Origin: Bremia lactucae
Taxonomy: Eukaryota; Oomycota; Peronosporomycetes; Peronosporales; Peronosporaceae
Length of the DNA stretch: 34,169 nucleotides
NCBI RefSeq assembly: GCF_004359215.1
Contig: NW_027152196.1
Span: 1,000,791-1,034,959, forward strand
Direction of reading: 5' to 3'
A model generated the notes under the pieces. It was not told where the DNA came from. It saw nothing but the letters and a program-made list of their open reading frames with translations, and made no database searches. The translations under genes were made by a program, and so were the position numbers. Below are positions 21,490-30,288 of the stretch, in pieces. Positions within the stretch are counted from its first letter, which is position 1; each line of letters begins with the position of its first letter.

Positions 21490-21674
21490 AGGAGCAAATT
21501 TCGTCAGGTTCTGATCTGGTCTTTTTTCTTTCGATCCGCCTCGCGGTTCCAATCTTGCAAGCGGGTCAGATTCGCGTCCCGAGCTATTTTTAGAGGGAGG
21601 TCGATAATTTCGCTCGGTGTTTTAAGGCACTAGGTGCGGGGCATTACATTTAAAGGCGTAGTGCCCTGTCCTTT
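21490..21674 (-). pseudogene. Gypsy-B gag, C-terminal piece after copia insertion
   Basis: The minus-strand sequence parallels the zinc-knuckle end and basic tail of the gag at 84-270, including GGGCACTACGCC and, later, a Lys/Gln/Arg/Pro-rich tail. It resumes exactly where the gag piece at 26191-26910 stops, across the copia insertion. It is frame-disrupted. The pol reading region follows to the left from about 21490. Confidence 0.7.
21671..21674. repeat. Target-site duplication (CTTT), left copy
   Basis: CTTT directly abuts the copia LTR end at 21675 and is repeated at 26187-26190 beyond the opposite LTR end. Both lie within gag coding of the host gypsy element. Confidence 0.65.
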
Positions 21675-22036
21675 TGTTATTGAGTTATTCAATGAGCTTG
21701 AAGATGTGCTTACGGTTGGTATTTCAATCGGAAAGTGAGTTGTACTTTGAGTTTATCTCTTTCCTATCGTTTGTGCTTTCATTTCTTACTCACCATTCCA
21801 TCCAGCTAACCAATCATTGGCTGTAGCAACGCACCCATTCCCCTTTGCTGTGGACGCGCCCCATTTTTCTCGGATATGGGCCACCATAAAAACGGAGGAC
21901 GTCACTGTCTGGCACGACAATTTTGATGAACTCCAAATCCTAGGCCCAAATGCTTAATTTATTTGTCGTTGCTTAGGTTTGAACCCGTGACCTGTGGGAT
22001 AGCAATGCCATATCTTTTCCCGACTGAGCCAGAGCC
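21675..22036 (-). repeat. Copia-B 3' LTR (5'-truncated)
   Basis: Homologous to 25704-26068 along its length (shared blocks CAGTCGGGAA, CACGGGTTCAA, TTAAGCATT, AAGAGATAAACTCAAA, AACTCAATA). It starts directly at the end of pol codons at about 22036, with no stop codon, polypurine tract or first ~115 bp of the LTR in between. That implies a deletion across the pol/LTR junction. It includes a tRNA-like stretch (see findings). Confidence 0.75.
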
Positions 22037-22680
22037 TTGTTCAACTCATCCGCGGTCATTACTTCCGTCGGCTCGTACTCCGGTCCAATTACCTCACTTG
22101 TCACCTTTACACGCAAGAAATGAAAGTTGATGTCGATGTGCTTCGTATGCGTATGGTAGTCAAGATTCTTGGCTGGCACAATATATCCTTGTTTGTCTTG
22201 AAAAAAACGTCACCGTTTCAATTTTGTATCCCGAGTTCTTGATTAAATCTAGAAGCCAGACTGCCTCTTGCGTTGCGCTGTACAAACTCATGTTCTCTGC
22301 TTCTGTGCTCGATGTCCCAACTGTCGGCTGGCGCTTGGAAGTTCATGAGATCGTGCCACCGTTCAAATGAACACGTATCCTGTCGTTGGACGCCGTGTGT
22401 CTTGGTCGATTGCCCAGTTTGCATTCGCAAACTTAATGCTCTTATTAACGCCGCTTAATACAATGCTGATATCTTTAGTAGCCTTCAAGTACTTGAGAAA
22501 TCCGCTTTGCCGCCGCCGAGTGCGACTTCCGTAGCGCTCGCAGAACTTAGCAACTTCGCCAAGCCCCTGTGCGATGTCTGGTCGCGCACAAGTCGCTATG
22601 TTCATCAATGCGCCCACCAGCTTGCGATACGGGACTTTCGGTATAAATGATATCACTTCAGGTACCTTCACTTATATTTT
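21990..22680 (-). pseudogene. Copia-B pol: RNase H and C-terminus
   Basis: Three overlapping-frame pieces read in order. VPYRKLVGALMNIATCARPDIAQ and GYVFI (22671-22363) represent the region after RT and the start of RNase H. A middle piece at 22430-22218 follows. The C-terminal KHIDINFHFLRVKV and TADELNKAL region at 22179-22010 comes last. Shifts separate them, and the final codons run directly into LTR sequence. Confidence 0.85.
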
Positions 22681-23400
22681 TCGAGTCGGTGTTCGCTGAT
22701 GCGTGACCGTCCTTGCAATTTTCGAATCCGAACCGCTCCGAGAGTGGCTTGATGTCTGCCTGATAACTCATTTTCATCACGTGTTCGTCATGCGTGCGAT
22801 GAATCTCGATTCCCAGAAAGTTCTTGAGCTCTTCAAGCTCCTCGATGCTAAATTCTTGCTTTAGCGCATTTTTAATGTCCGTGATGTGCTCCTTAGCCTT
22901 AACAATCAGCATTATTTCGTGATGCTGTATTCGCCGCTTGACACTCGAATAAACACACACGGATCTGCTCTTGAATACTTGGTCCTCTAGATGCTGATTT
23001 AGCTTGTTGTTCCACTGCTGTACCGCTTGCTTGGTTCCATACAGCGCTTTCTGCAGCAAACACTTATTTGTCGGACTTCGTTCATCTTTAAATTGTCGGG
23101 ATGGTCAAAATAGATTTCCGCATCAACTTTACCATACAGGAATGCGGTATCAACGTCGACATTTCTGCCTCAGCTGCCGCGATTGCCAACACCGCATTAG
23201 TTATACTTTGCGTGCCACTGGTGCAAAAATCTCGCCGAAGTTGTTTTTAGGCCGCTGCAAAAATCGTTTTGCATCTAATCGCGCCTTAAACCTTACAATC
23301 TTGTCATTGGATCGCGCTAAATCCAAAATACCCACTTGCAGCAAACAGCTACATTGTTCGGTGGCATGTTCACTTGCTGCCCACGTGCTGTAATTGCGGA
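22658..23400 (-). pseudogene. Copia-B pol: reverse transcriptase (active site deleted)
   Basis: The N-terminal RT segment near 23330-23230 (VRFKARLDAKRFLQRPK, then FGEIFAPVAR) is followed by the open piece 23059-22658. That piece has LLQKALYGTKQA, then QHHEIMLIVKAKEH, then LEELKNFLGIEIHRTHDEHVMKM. Between GEY/QHHE and MLIV the YVDD catalytic block expected here is missing, so the active site is deleted rather than mutated. Confidence 0.85.
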
Positions 23401-23826
23401 GTTAATGCTACTCGCTCTCCATCGCCTCCAGCCATTCTTTTTTGTTCGTACTCATTATCACTTCTTCATAAATTGACACTTCATTATTTATCGTCATCTG
23501 CAACAAAACAATAAATCGCTCGAATTAAGAGGGGTCCCACGGATCCCAACGAGCTCGTAGTGGTGACGTCCAAAACCTTTCATTAACTGCTAAAGCCTCC
23601 ACACTATTTTCATCAATTACCGATGTCTCCAAATTCTTATCGTCTTCAATAAAATCGATTACTTTTTTATTCCTTTCGAGATGGGGGGGGCTCAGCAAAC
23701 ATCACGCTTCTTGAACGATCGATCCATCATCCGCGTTAAGTAGGTGTACGCCTTCTGATCCCTTGCGCACCCAGGAAAGTAACACTTCAGTTCCGAATTG
23801 CCCAGCGTCTTTCGCTTCTCCTTCGT
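23401..23826 (-). pseudogene. Copia-B pol: integrase-RT linker
   Basis: Decayed linker between the integrase and RT parts. It contains a run of eight G near 23683-23690 and no open frame worth naming. Confidence 0.4.
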
Positions 23827-24160
23827 TTAATGCGCATAGCATCGCAAACCAAACACGCGCGAATGATGGATGCGCCGCTTTCGCTTGAACAACATCTCGT
23901 ACGGACTTAACATCTTGTTTGACGAGTTCGGAATTACTTTCGGAATGTCTGTAGCTGTCATTAACGCTTCACACCAGTAGGACTTGTCAAGACCGCTGTC
24001 ATTAAGCATGCAGCGCGTCATCTCCACCAGAGCTTGTTTCATGAGCTTTGTCATGCCGTACTGCAGCGTTTAACGGGGCCGTGAACTCTTGCTTGATGAA
24101 ATTTTCCTTGCAGAAGCTGTTAATTGCCGCGTTTTAATTCTCGCCACCGTTGTCACTTCA
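23827..24160 (-). pseudogene. Copia-B pol: integrase core remnant
   Basis: The piece 24054-23827 carries the typical copia integrase helix (KLMKQALVEMTRCMLNDSGL), then KSYWCEALMTATDI and LSPYEMLFKRK. The preceding core (24291-24070) is readable only in patches, with an IKIFEV-like strand near 24170. Confidence 0.8.
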
Positions 24161-24229
24161 AATATCTTGATTTTAGTCCAAGACGCTATCTTGATCTCCC
24201 GACCAAACCTTGTGAATACGCTCACGACC

Positions 24230-24919
24230 TTACTCTTCTTCCGCAACGGGTAAATCGTCACGTGCCGGCTCTTCATCATGATGACCCACAAAGTATACTT
24301 GAAGCCGGATTCTAAAGCTAAAGTGAATCACGTCATAGCACATGATACCGTACTCTCCCTCCGTGATTCCCTTGTCTTCATCGATTGCCGTGTATGACTT
24401 GCGCACTTGCTTGGACGTCACATATTCGTCACACATGACGCCGGTACTCATTTCCGCGCCCTTGATCCTTCCGTCTTTGATCACAGCATAGATCGTTCCA
24501 TAAGATGCGTAATCCAGTCTCCTGAGCCATAGCTCTCTCTCGTACTCGGCTGCGTGCCCCTTCGCACCAACCACAACGTTGAGATACACCAGGAAGCCCA
24601 GCCTTCTTCCAGTGGCAACGAGTGACCCACTCCGCTTCACGACGCACTCGTTGCCCATTATCTCTACTGTCGTTCCTCGCGCTAATTCAACCGTAAGCGA
24701 GAACAAATGTTTGGACAGATCTTCACCATGGAAAGTGTTTTGAGGTGAGCGTCGATCCATGCATGCCCGTCCAAACGCGCAGCTTCGACGTTCCCTGGCC
24801 GACAAACTGAGCTTCGCATCACTCTTCGCGCTTGATATACTGCACCCCTGACACACTTCCTCATTCTCCTTAGAAACGCCCCGATCCTTCCACATGTGTG
24901 CAGATGCGCCACTGTTCAT
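24230..24919 (-). pseudogene. Copia-B pol: protease and GAG-pre-integrase
   Basis: The frame opens with NSGASAHM, the copia protease active site in which the catalytic aspartate (D of DSGAS) is Asn. The later ELWLRRLDYASYGTIYAVI and VMCDEYV segments correspond to the GAG-pre-integrase zinc region (HxxxxH...CxxC), with His and Cys positions partly lost. The start shown is a non-ATG codon; the frame is inherited from the upstream gag-pol. Confidence 0.8.
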
Positions 24920-25703
24920 AACCCAGCGGACCTTTTAGCATTAAATGCAACGTTGGACCGATCGTTTCCTGCTTCCCGTGTTTCCCTTGGCCCACAACTT
25001 GATCGGCAATATCTAGCAAAGTGTCCGATCTTGCCACACTAGAAACTTGCTCCTGACGGTCTTCTAGCATGCCGTTCTTGCTGCTACTTCGGGAGCTACT
25101 TCTTGCTTCTCTTGCTTGTGCAAAGAGCCATTGCTTTTCTACCCGTGCCGTGTCCTTGCGCCGCATTTCCTCAGCAATTAGCTTGATCACGAGGTCGCTG
25201 AAATTAAAAGCTTGACACCGACATGCGCAACGCCTACACTCTCTTGTGCTTGTAGGCAGACTTCTCAGCTTCACTGCACGCACGTCCTCTTCACTTGACT
25301 CACAGTTAGCGTTATTTATCTTCAGCACTAGCTAGATCTGCAAGCTCCATCACGTGACCACTGATGCTTGAAGCTATATACTTAAACGAGGCAAACCTCT
25401 CTTTTAGACAAAGTCGATTCGACATGTCTTACATGTGGTAAATCTTCGCCAGCCTTCCTCACGCATCGTTCGCCGTTGCCGCGTCTATAACGTTCATCAA
25501 CTGCGCGTCGCGTAGATTTAGCGCGATTGCGGCGTGCGCTTGCTGCTTCTTTAACGCATTCGGATATTGCATCTACACAAGAGATAACCTAGCCACAACC
25601 CCTTCAACATGAGGCAAATCTTTATCTTGTTGCTCCGTAGCACATAGTTTAAGCCGTCAAAGGATCAATCTTGAAACCTGATCCGTTGCTTGGGCTCATA
25701 ATC
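24870..25703 (-). pseudogene. Copia-B gag (decayed)
   Basis: An ATG near 25697 follows the primer binding site. The next codons in shifted frames give the copia gag start around 25670-25600 (NYVL...NKIKI). The long open piece 25328-24870 covers the C-terminal gag, with a Cys-rich CRRCACRC stretch where a zinc knuckle would be, then a Ser-rich region leading into the protease. Confidence 0.7.
25688..25703 (-). promoter_or_regulatory. Copia-type primer binding site
   Basis: On the minus strand GATTATGAGCCCAAGC follows the LTR end directly. It differs by only a few transitions from the GGTTATGGGCCCAG binding site of Drosophila copia, which is primed by an internal half of initiator tRNA-Met. 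Confidence 0.65.
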
Positions 25704-26186
25704 TGATATATTGAGTTGTCGTATGATACGGTTGAGATTGCAAACTGGAAAGGTAGTTGTGTTTGAGTTTATCTCTTCTACCGATATCTCTTTCCTACCT
25801 TTCTGCTTTTGTTTCTTACTGACCATTCAATCCAGCAAACCAACTATTGGCTATAGCGACGCGCCCACTTTCCCTCTCATGTGGACTCGCTCCCTTTATC
25901 GTTGATGTGGACAACGATAAAAGCGGATGACGCCACTGTCTGGCAGAACAATTATGGTGAACCCCAAACACCAAACCCCAACGAATGCTTAAATTTTTTT
26001 CGCTGCTAGGATTGAACCCGTGCCTGTTGGATGGCACTGCCATACCTTCCCGACTGCGCCGTAGCGCATAATTTCTAGTACTCAAGTTCTACTTATTATT
26101 GCCTACCATACGAACCCTTACTCTCATTGTTATATACGCATATGCGTAACGTGCAACACTCTCGATAAACACATCAATCTACCACA
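25704..26186 (-). repeat. Copia-B 5' LTR
   Basis: A 483-bp LTR from TGTGGTAG (26186) to ...ATATATCA (25704). A TATATAACA promoter-like box occurs about 60 bp in. From 26068 leftward it contains a tRNA-like module with box A-like GGCGCAGTCGGGA and box B-like GGGTTCAATCC, shared with the 3' LTR. Confidence 0.8.
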
Positions 26187-26190
26187 CTTT
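26187..26190. repeat. Target-site duplication (CTTT), right copy
   Basis: This matches 21671-21674 on the other side of Copia-B. Together they fix the element boundaries. Confidence 0.65.
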
Positions 26191-26910
26191 TGGCAGCATT
26201 TGCATCTTTGCAATCGTTGGGACTTAAAAAGCAAGGTTTCTCACTCTTTGCATACGAAAGGTCCATAGGTTCTGTACCCCCCTTATCTTGTCGTCTATGT
26301 GGACGATAACCATCAAATTGGACGAAAGCCTATTTTCGGCTGAAGTCTTCCTGTTTCGCTCGTGAGATAGCTTGGTCTAGCGCCTCTAATTCAAGCCGAA
26401 ACAGATGGGTCTTGACGGGACCGTCCGCATGACCCTTGATGAGTACAGTAATCTGCTCTATTTATCAATGGGTTTATTCACGAGGCAACTTACACGGTAT
26501 CGTGTGGGCTGGGCATAAGGTGAAGGTCGTGCTTGCTTTGTAAAATATCCAGGAGCTCTGCGCGAGCCCTGAATGCGGCACGTGACGGCTCAAACGTTTG
26601 CCTGGGCCGGCTCTCAGAGACCTCATACGACCAAAACACATATCTGTCGTGAAGCTTGGGCCCTTTGGCCCAAGAATTGGCTTGCTCGGCAATGTTGGAC
26701 ATACTAAATTTCTCTTTGTCGCATCGCCATCGATACGCGAGCTTTTATGGTATCGTCTGATTTGACGAACCAATAATATGTAGCAAAAGGTATCTCATTA
26801 TTTTCTATTTGAACGACGAAATTCTCATCGTGTCTGTGAACCACATCAGAATATGAAGTCCTCGTATATTTTTTGTCCTTTAAAACGAGAGCCGAATTGT
26901 AATGGGTCAC
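26191..26910 (-). pseudogene. Gypsy-B gag, N-terminal and capsid part
   Basis: Minus-strand pieces 26910-26704 and 26702-26490 parallel the gag at 535-1065. Shared features are the DDTIKAR-type helix, then NIAEQANSWAKGPKLHDRYVF and QTFEPSRAAFRARAELLDI. Further left, degraded sequence parallels the zinc-knuckle approach up to TGCCAAAAG at 26187-26195, where Copia-B is inserted. Stops and frame changes are frequent. The N-terminal ~50 residues differ from the other gag copy, so this is a separate subfamily. Confidence 0.75.
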
Positions 26911-27170
26911 CTTTCGCTGGGACTGATAACAGTACTAGCCTACATACACTGGTCACGGCTGCTATAAAAGCGCCCGCTTACAATCTTACAGTTATATTTT
27001 CGATCTGAGCACTTGCAAGCTTCACGATCGTAATTCTCACAACGAGTACGTGGTGACAAGTTTGTCTATTCTTTTGTGCTACATATTATTGTGTGCTACG
27101 CGCAGTCACATATCGCTTAAGTGGTTGCTAAAGTAACGACAAAAACGTACGATTTGCTAATATAATCGGG
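26911..27170. other. Unassigned; possible gypsy-B leader or LTR remnant
   Basis: Directly upstream (in element sense) of gypsy-B gag. It contains CTATAAAAG at 26964-26972. It shows no match to the TGTAACGGGG LTR family and no coding frame. Confidence 0.35.
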
Positions 27171-27395
27171 GGAGCCGGTATAGCCCCCCTTCGATATAGC
27201 CACACACCCTCCCCGTCTGTATTGAATAAAAACGTCATTTTATATATTTCCACGTATGGTCATTCCACTGAATCCAAAAATCACTAATTATTCCTTTAAA
27301 ATCGTCTTTAGATCGCCTTTTTGGCCTTTGAAACGCCACCCCCCTCCTAAATTACATTAGGAATCGCTATAGCCACACATCCTAATTAATTACAT
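27171..27395 (+). repeat. Left terminal inverted repeat
   Basis: Pairs with 28265-28493. A TATAGCCACACAYCCT string occurs near its outer end (about 27195-27210) and again at its inner end (about 27370-27383), so the arm is itself bounded by a short direct repeat. Confidence 0.75.
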
Positions 27396-27670
27396 GAGAG
27401 TATTGTAATAGGTGTGACTGCTGGGCACATCAGAAATCTTGTTTTCGTTTGGCGATGTTGAATGTACTGTTTCTAATAGGTGAGAGAAGCCAAGAGCGCC
27501 CGCACTTGATTGGTAAGTCATAAAAAGAGCAAAAAGATAGAGCAGCAAATCGAGCACGAGGGAGAAGTTGAGCTGTAAATAAGCGACAAGGGTCGGAGGC
27601 GCGCGCTCTTGCGCATGCATGTTAGTAAGTCTTTAGAGGTCAAGCTTCGGATGCATTTGTTTTACTTCAC

Positions 27671-27744
27671 TTCCGAGCGGTCTAAGGGGCTAGACTCAAG
27701 TTCTACTGTGTTCGCACTCGTGGGTTCAAATCCCACCGCTGACA
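27671..27744 (+). pseudogene. tRNA-Leu(CAA) pseudogene lacking the 5' acceptor strand
   Basis: The D arm (CCGAGCGGTCTAAGG), anticodon loop CTCAAGT (anticodon CAA), a long class II variable arm, a perfect T arm (GTGGG TTCAAAT CCCAC) and the 3' acceptor half CGCTGAC plus discriminator A are all present. The 5' acceptor strand is replaced by unrelated bases, and the top of the anticodon stem has a C-C mismatch. It should not be a functional tRNA. Confidence 0.75.
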
Positions 27745-27928
27745 CTGACACTCACGGTCATTGAAGTGGTGCTCGCTGTCATTGCCAAATGCGTTCCAAA
27801 AGGTAATGAAAGGCGTGATGCCGATTGATGCATTCAGTGCTGGTTTTGGACGCGGTGAAGGAACGTAGCAGCGTAAGAAGAGTTGCATTAATTGATTTGA
27901 TTGTTGTGGCATTCGTGGACCGTTTATG

Positions 27929-27984
27929 GTCAGTGTGCCCGAGCGGTCTAAGGGGGTAAACTCAAGTTCTTTAGTGCTCTTTTG
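27929..27984 (+). pseudogene. tRNA-Leu(CAA) 5' fragment
   Basis: This has the 5' acceptor strand GTCAGTG, the D arm CCCGAGCGGTCTAAGG and the CTCAAGT anticodon loop, then loses tRNA character within the variable arm; the T arm and 3' acceptor are absent. It is complementary in content to the fragment at 27671-27744, which has the 3' half but lacks the 5' strand. Confidence 0.7.
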
Positions 27985-28264
27985 TACCCACCATGAGCGC
28001 AACCAAGCCTCAACATCTTTATGTTTCAGTTTTTGTCGGCTTTCGCTCATAATTTCTTTGTTGAAAAACATCTTGCTATCGAACAAAGAAATTACGCATG
28101 GCAATTAAAAGGCATTAGTGATAATGGAATATTGCGAAGTCTTTTTGCAGGCCTTTCAAGCTACTAGAGCTGGGAAGGCCTGCATAAAGGCTTTCTTAAT
28201 ATGAATTCTCGTCATCAACAAGTTGCTATCATTACGCTACTCTCATTTATACAGAGGTAAACAA

Positions 28265-28493
28265 TCAAGGGGTGTAGCTATCGGTTCCCAAATGTTATTT
28301 GGGGGTGGGGTAATAAGTTTCAAAGGGGATCTAAAGACGACTCTAAAGGAATAATAGTTAATTTTGCGATTTAGCAGAATAATGAAAATGTTTCATGTTG
28401 TCATTTTTAATGTGAAGTTTTCATATAATTAAATCAAACAGACGGGGAGGGTGCGTGGCAATACCAAAAGGGGGTGTGCCTATACCAGTTTCC
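28265..28493 (-). repeat. Right terminal inverted repeat
   Basis: Inverted partner of 27171-27395. The arms are clearly diverged, with several indels, but keep long identical blocks. Confidence 0.75.
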
Positions 28494-28797
28494 TTAATTT
28501 AAGTATCAAGAATCTGCCTCACATAAAGTGCTTTAATTCTTTCGACGTACAGGAGTTGTAGCGGAGCTACCTCGCTCCTAAAGTCAGAGGGAGACTTTTA
28601 GACAAGAGTCTCTCAATTCTACAGAACTAATGGTTCTAACAACTCAGGGAGTTGTACAAGCTATTGAGCTTAATGAACTCTAGTTCAAGGGATTTGGGGT
28701 TCGTAGAACCAAGTGGCTACTGGTGCCCAAGAGGATATACCTCAGAAAGGCTTCTATCTCTTACAGATCAATGCACAAGCCTTATTGAGGCACTTAG
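28494..28797. other. Non-coding stretch before LTR
   Basis: This contains an 18-base string TATCAAGAATCTGCCTCA (28504-28521), repeated exactly at 32185-32202. It also holds a small hairpin around 28560-28586 (AGGAG...CTCCT) and several short inverted repeats around 28590-28680. The frame 28652-28870 is short and shows no family resemblance. Confidence 0.4.
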
Positions 28798-29373
28798 TGT
28801 AACGGGGTGTAACGGGGTGCATCGTTACATGAAATCAACAATTAAGAGTTGTAGATTTAATATTATATAAAAGGTAGATAATATTTGGAGAATATTACTT
28901 GACATGGTAATATTCGAAAAGCTTATCCATTGGTAGATATAGGCCCGCAGCGTATATTATCACCGCGCTCCATTACAACAGGCCACACTATCCAACCTTC
29001 TTCGCCGTCTCTCCTGGGCTTGTTTAATGCTCTAGTTGGAACTTGAACTTGAGCACTACTTATTTTGGCCATTTTATCTACTTTCTCCGCGGTCCTGTAC
29101 GAAAAGTCTTATCTGTCTTTCTCTTTGCGTGCGTCCAGCGCTGACTTGTTTTGTATTAGTTTACATAATTAAGTTAGTATCAAGTAGATAGACAAGAAAA
29201 ACTTAATTATATTAATACAGTTTTTAATGTACCCTCTATAAAGCAAGTGTTTGAAAGAGAGTCTTCCTCTGCACGTACTAGTGTACTTAGAGTTACGTGA
29301 GGCACCACTCGCACTGAGGCAGTGCGAAGTGGACTTGTACTGAAGCAGTACAAGTCGGCAGTGCCCCGTTACA
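28798..29373 (+). repeat. Solo LTR, TGTAACGGGG family (plus orientation)
   Basis: Starts with TGTAACGGGG twice in tandem (28798 and 28808) and ends CCCCGTTACA at 29373. The shared blocks with the LTR at 1255-1697 include GGTAGATAATATTTGGAG near the start and the CGAAGTGGACTTGTACTGAAGC region near the end. No gag or pol of this orientation flanks it. Confidence 0.75.
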
Positions 29374-29714
29374 CTTAACGCTTTAAGAGTAAAAGGGAAC
29401 TGCCCTTTATTTTTTATTATCTAATCTAAAACCTTACCCTTGCTAATTTAAAAATAGATTTCGGATACCATCTTATCCTATTCTTAAATAGTTAACTGCT
29501 TAAATCCCATTTGTTAACCATAACAAATGGGATCTAAGTAGTTAATTATTTTAGAATAGGATAATAGGGTATCCGAAATCTATCATTTGTTACCCATAAC
29601 AAATGGGATTTAAGTAGTTAACTATTTTAGAATAGGATAAGAGGGTGTTTTACCCATAAGGTAAATGTACCACAACAACGGTTCTCCAACCGACGAGTGC
29701 CCCATTACAAAAAT
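29374..29714. repeat. Palindrome cluster adjoining the LTR
   Basis: Related to 1698-1862. A 130-bp inverted repeat (29454-29583, arms about 62 bp, core TTGTTAACCATAACAA) is followed by a third, direct copy of its right arm (29584-29660). The outer edge at 29699-29709 reads CCCCATTACA, as at 1853-1862. Confidence 0.8.
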
Positions 29715-29732
29715 TCTCTATGCAAAATGTAA

Positions 29733-29991
29733 CCGACCTCAGTGGCCGAGTGGTTAAGCACTGGAACTGGGACCGGGAGGTAAGTGGATCGATACCCGCG
29801 GAGGGCGGTACGATGACACATCGCCGGAGATAGGCTAAAAAGCAGACGAGCAACCATCCAATGGATGGCCGCCCTGCCAACCCGCACCGAAGGTGTGTGA
29901 TAGTTGGGTGGGAGGAGGCCCTGTAGCCGAAATTCCCCATAGTGTAATGAGGGGTGCGGGGTTCCAATAAAAGAACTTCGTCAAAATTGAA
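29733..29991 (+). repeat. tRNA-derived SINE-like element, copy 1
   Basis: The head has an internal pol III promoter: box A-like TGGCCGAGTGG (29743-29753) and box B-like GGATCGATACC (about 29787-29797), resembling a class II (Ser/Leu-type) tRNA. The body is shared with copy 2, and the tail ends TTCGTCAAAATTGA. It is flanked by TCTCTATGCAAAATGTAA at 29715-29732 and 29992-30009. Minus-strand open frames across it are incidental. Confidence 0.75.
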
Positions 29992-30009
29992 TCTCTATGC
30001 AAAATGTAA

Positions 30010-30270
30010 AACCGACCTCAGTGGCCGAGTGGTTAAGCACTGGAACTGGGACCGGGAGGTACGTGGATCGATACCCGCGGAGGGCGGTTCGATGACACAT
30101 CGCCGGAGATAGGCTAAAAAGCAGACGAGCAACCATCCAATGGATGGCCGCCCTGCCAACCCGCACCGAAGGTGTGTGATAGTTGGGTGGGAGGAGGCCC
30201 TGTAGCCGAAATTCCCCATAGTGTAATGAGGGGTGCGAGGTTCCAATAAGAGAACTTCGTCAAAATTGAA
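30010..30270 (+). repeat. tRNA-derived SINE-like element, copy 2
   Basis: Nearly identical to copy 1, with a handful of substitutions and a two-base indel. It is followed by a third copy of the 18-base direct repeat (30271-30288). Repeat periods are 277 and 279 bp. Confidence 0.75.
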
Positions 30271-30288
30271 TCTCTATGCAAAATGTAA

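Larger units (their letters stand above)
21675..26186 (-). mobile_element. Copia-B: LTR retrotransposon nested in gypsy-B gag
   Basis: A 4512-bp Ty1/copia element in minus orientation, starting TGTGGTAG at 26186 and ending ATAACA at 21675 (canonical TG...CA). It is flanked by CTTT duplications and interrupts a gypsy gag. The internal order is 5' LTR, copia-type primer binding site, gag, protease, integrase, RT, RNase H, 3' LTR. All coding parts are frameshifted. The 3' LTR lacks the first ~115 bp present in the 5' LTR. Confidence 0.85.
27171..28493. mobile_element. Non-autonomous element with ~230-bp terminal inverted repeats
   Basis: The arms 27171-27395 and 28265-28493 are inverted copies. 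Shared blocks include GGTATAG at the tips, CACCCTCCCCGTCTGT, ATTATTCCTTTA, CGTCTTTAGATC and CCTTTGAAAC. No transposase is inside. The interior holds two tRNA-Leu fragments and a short palindrome (GCAGGCCTT...AAGGCCTGC, 28147-28181). The outer ends (GGAGCCGGTATAG and GGAAACTGGTATAG) are imperfect and no target duplication is evident, so the superfamily is undetermined. Confidence 0.75.

Noticed and set aside
27671..27744. Functional tRNA-Leu gene
   Set aside because: The 5' acceptor strand does not pair with the 3' strand and the anticodon stem has a mismatch; called a pseudogene.
27703..28104. 133-codon open frame, minus strand
   Set aside because: Its end is the complement of the tRNA-Leu fragment (the familiar false NPR-type peptide). 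The first ~60 codons could be captured coding but match nothing known to me.
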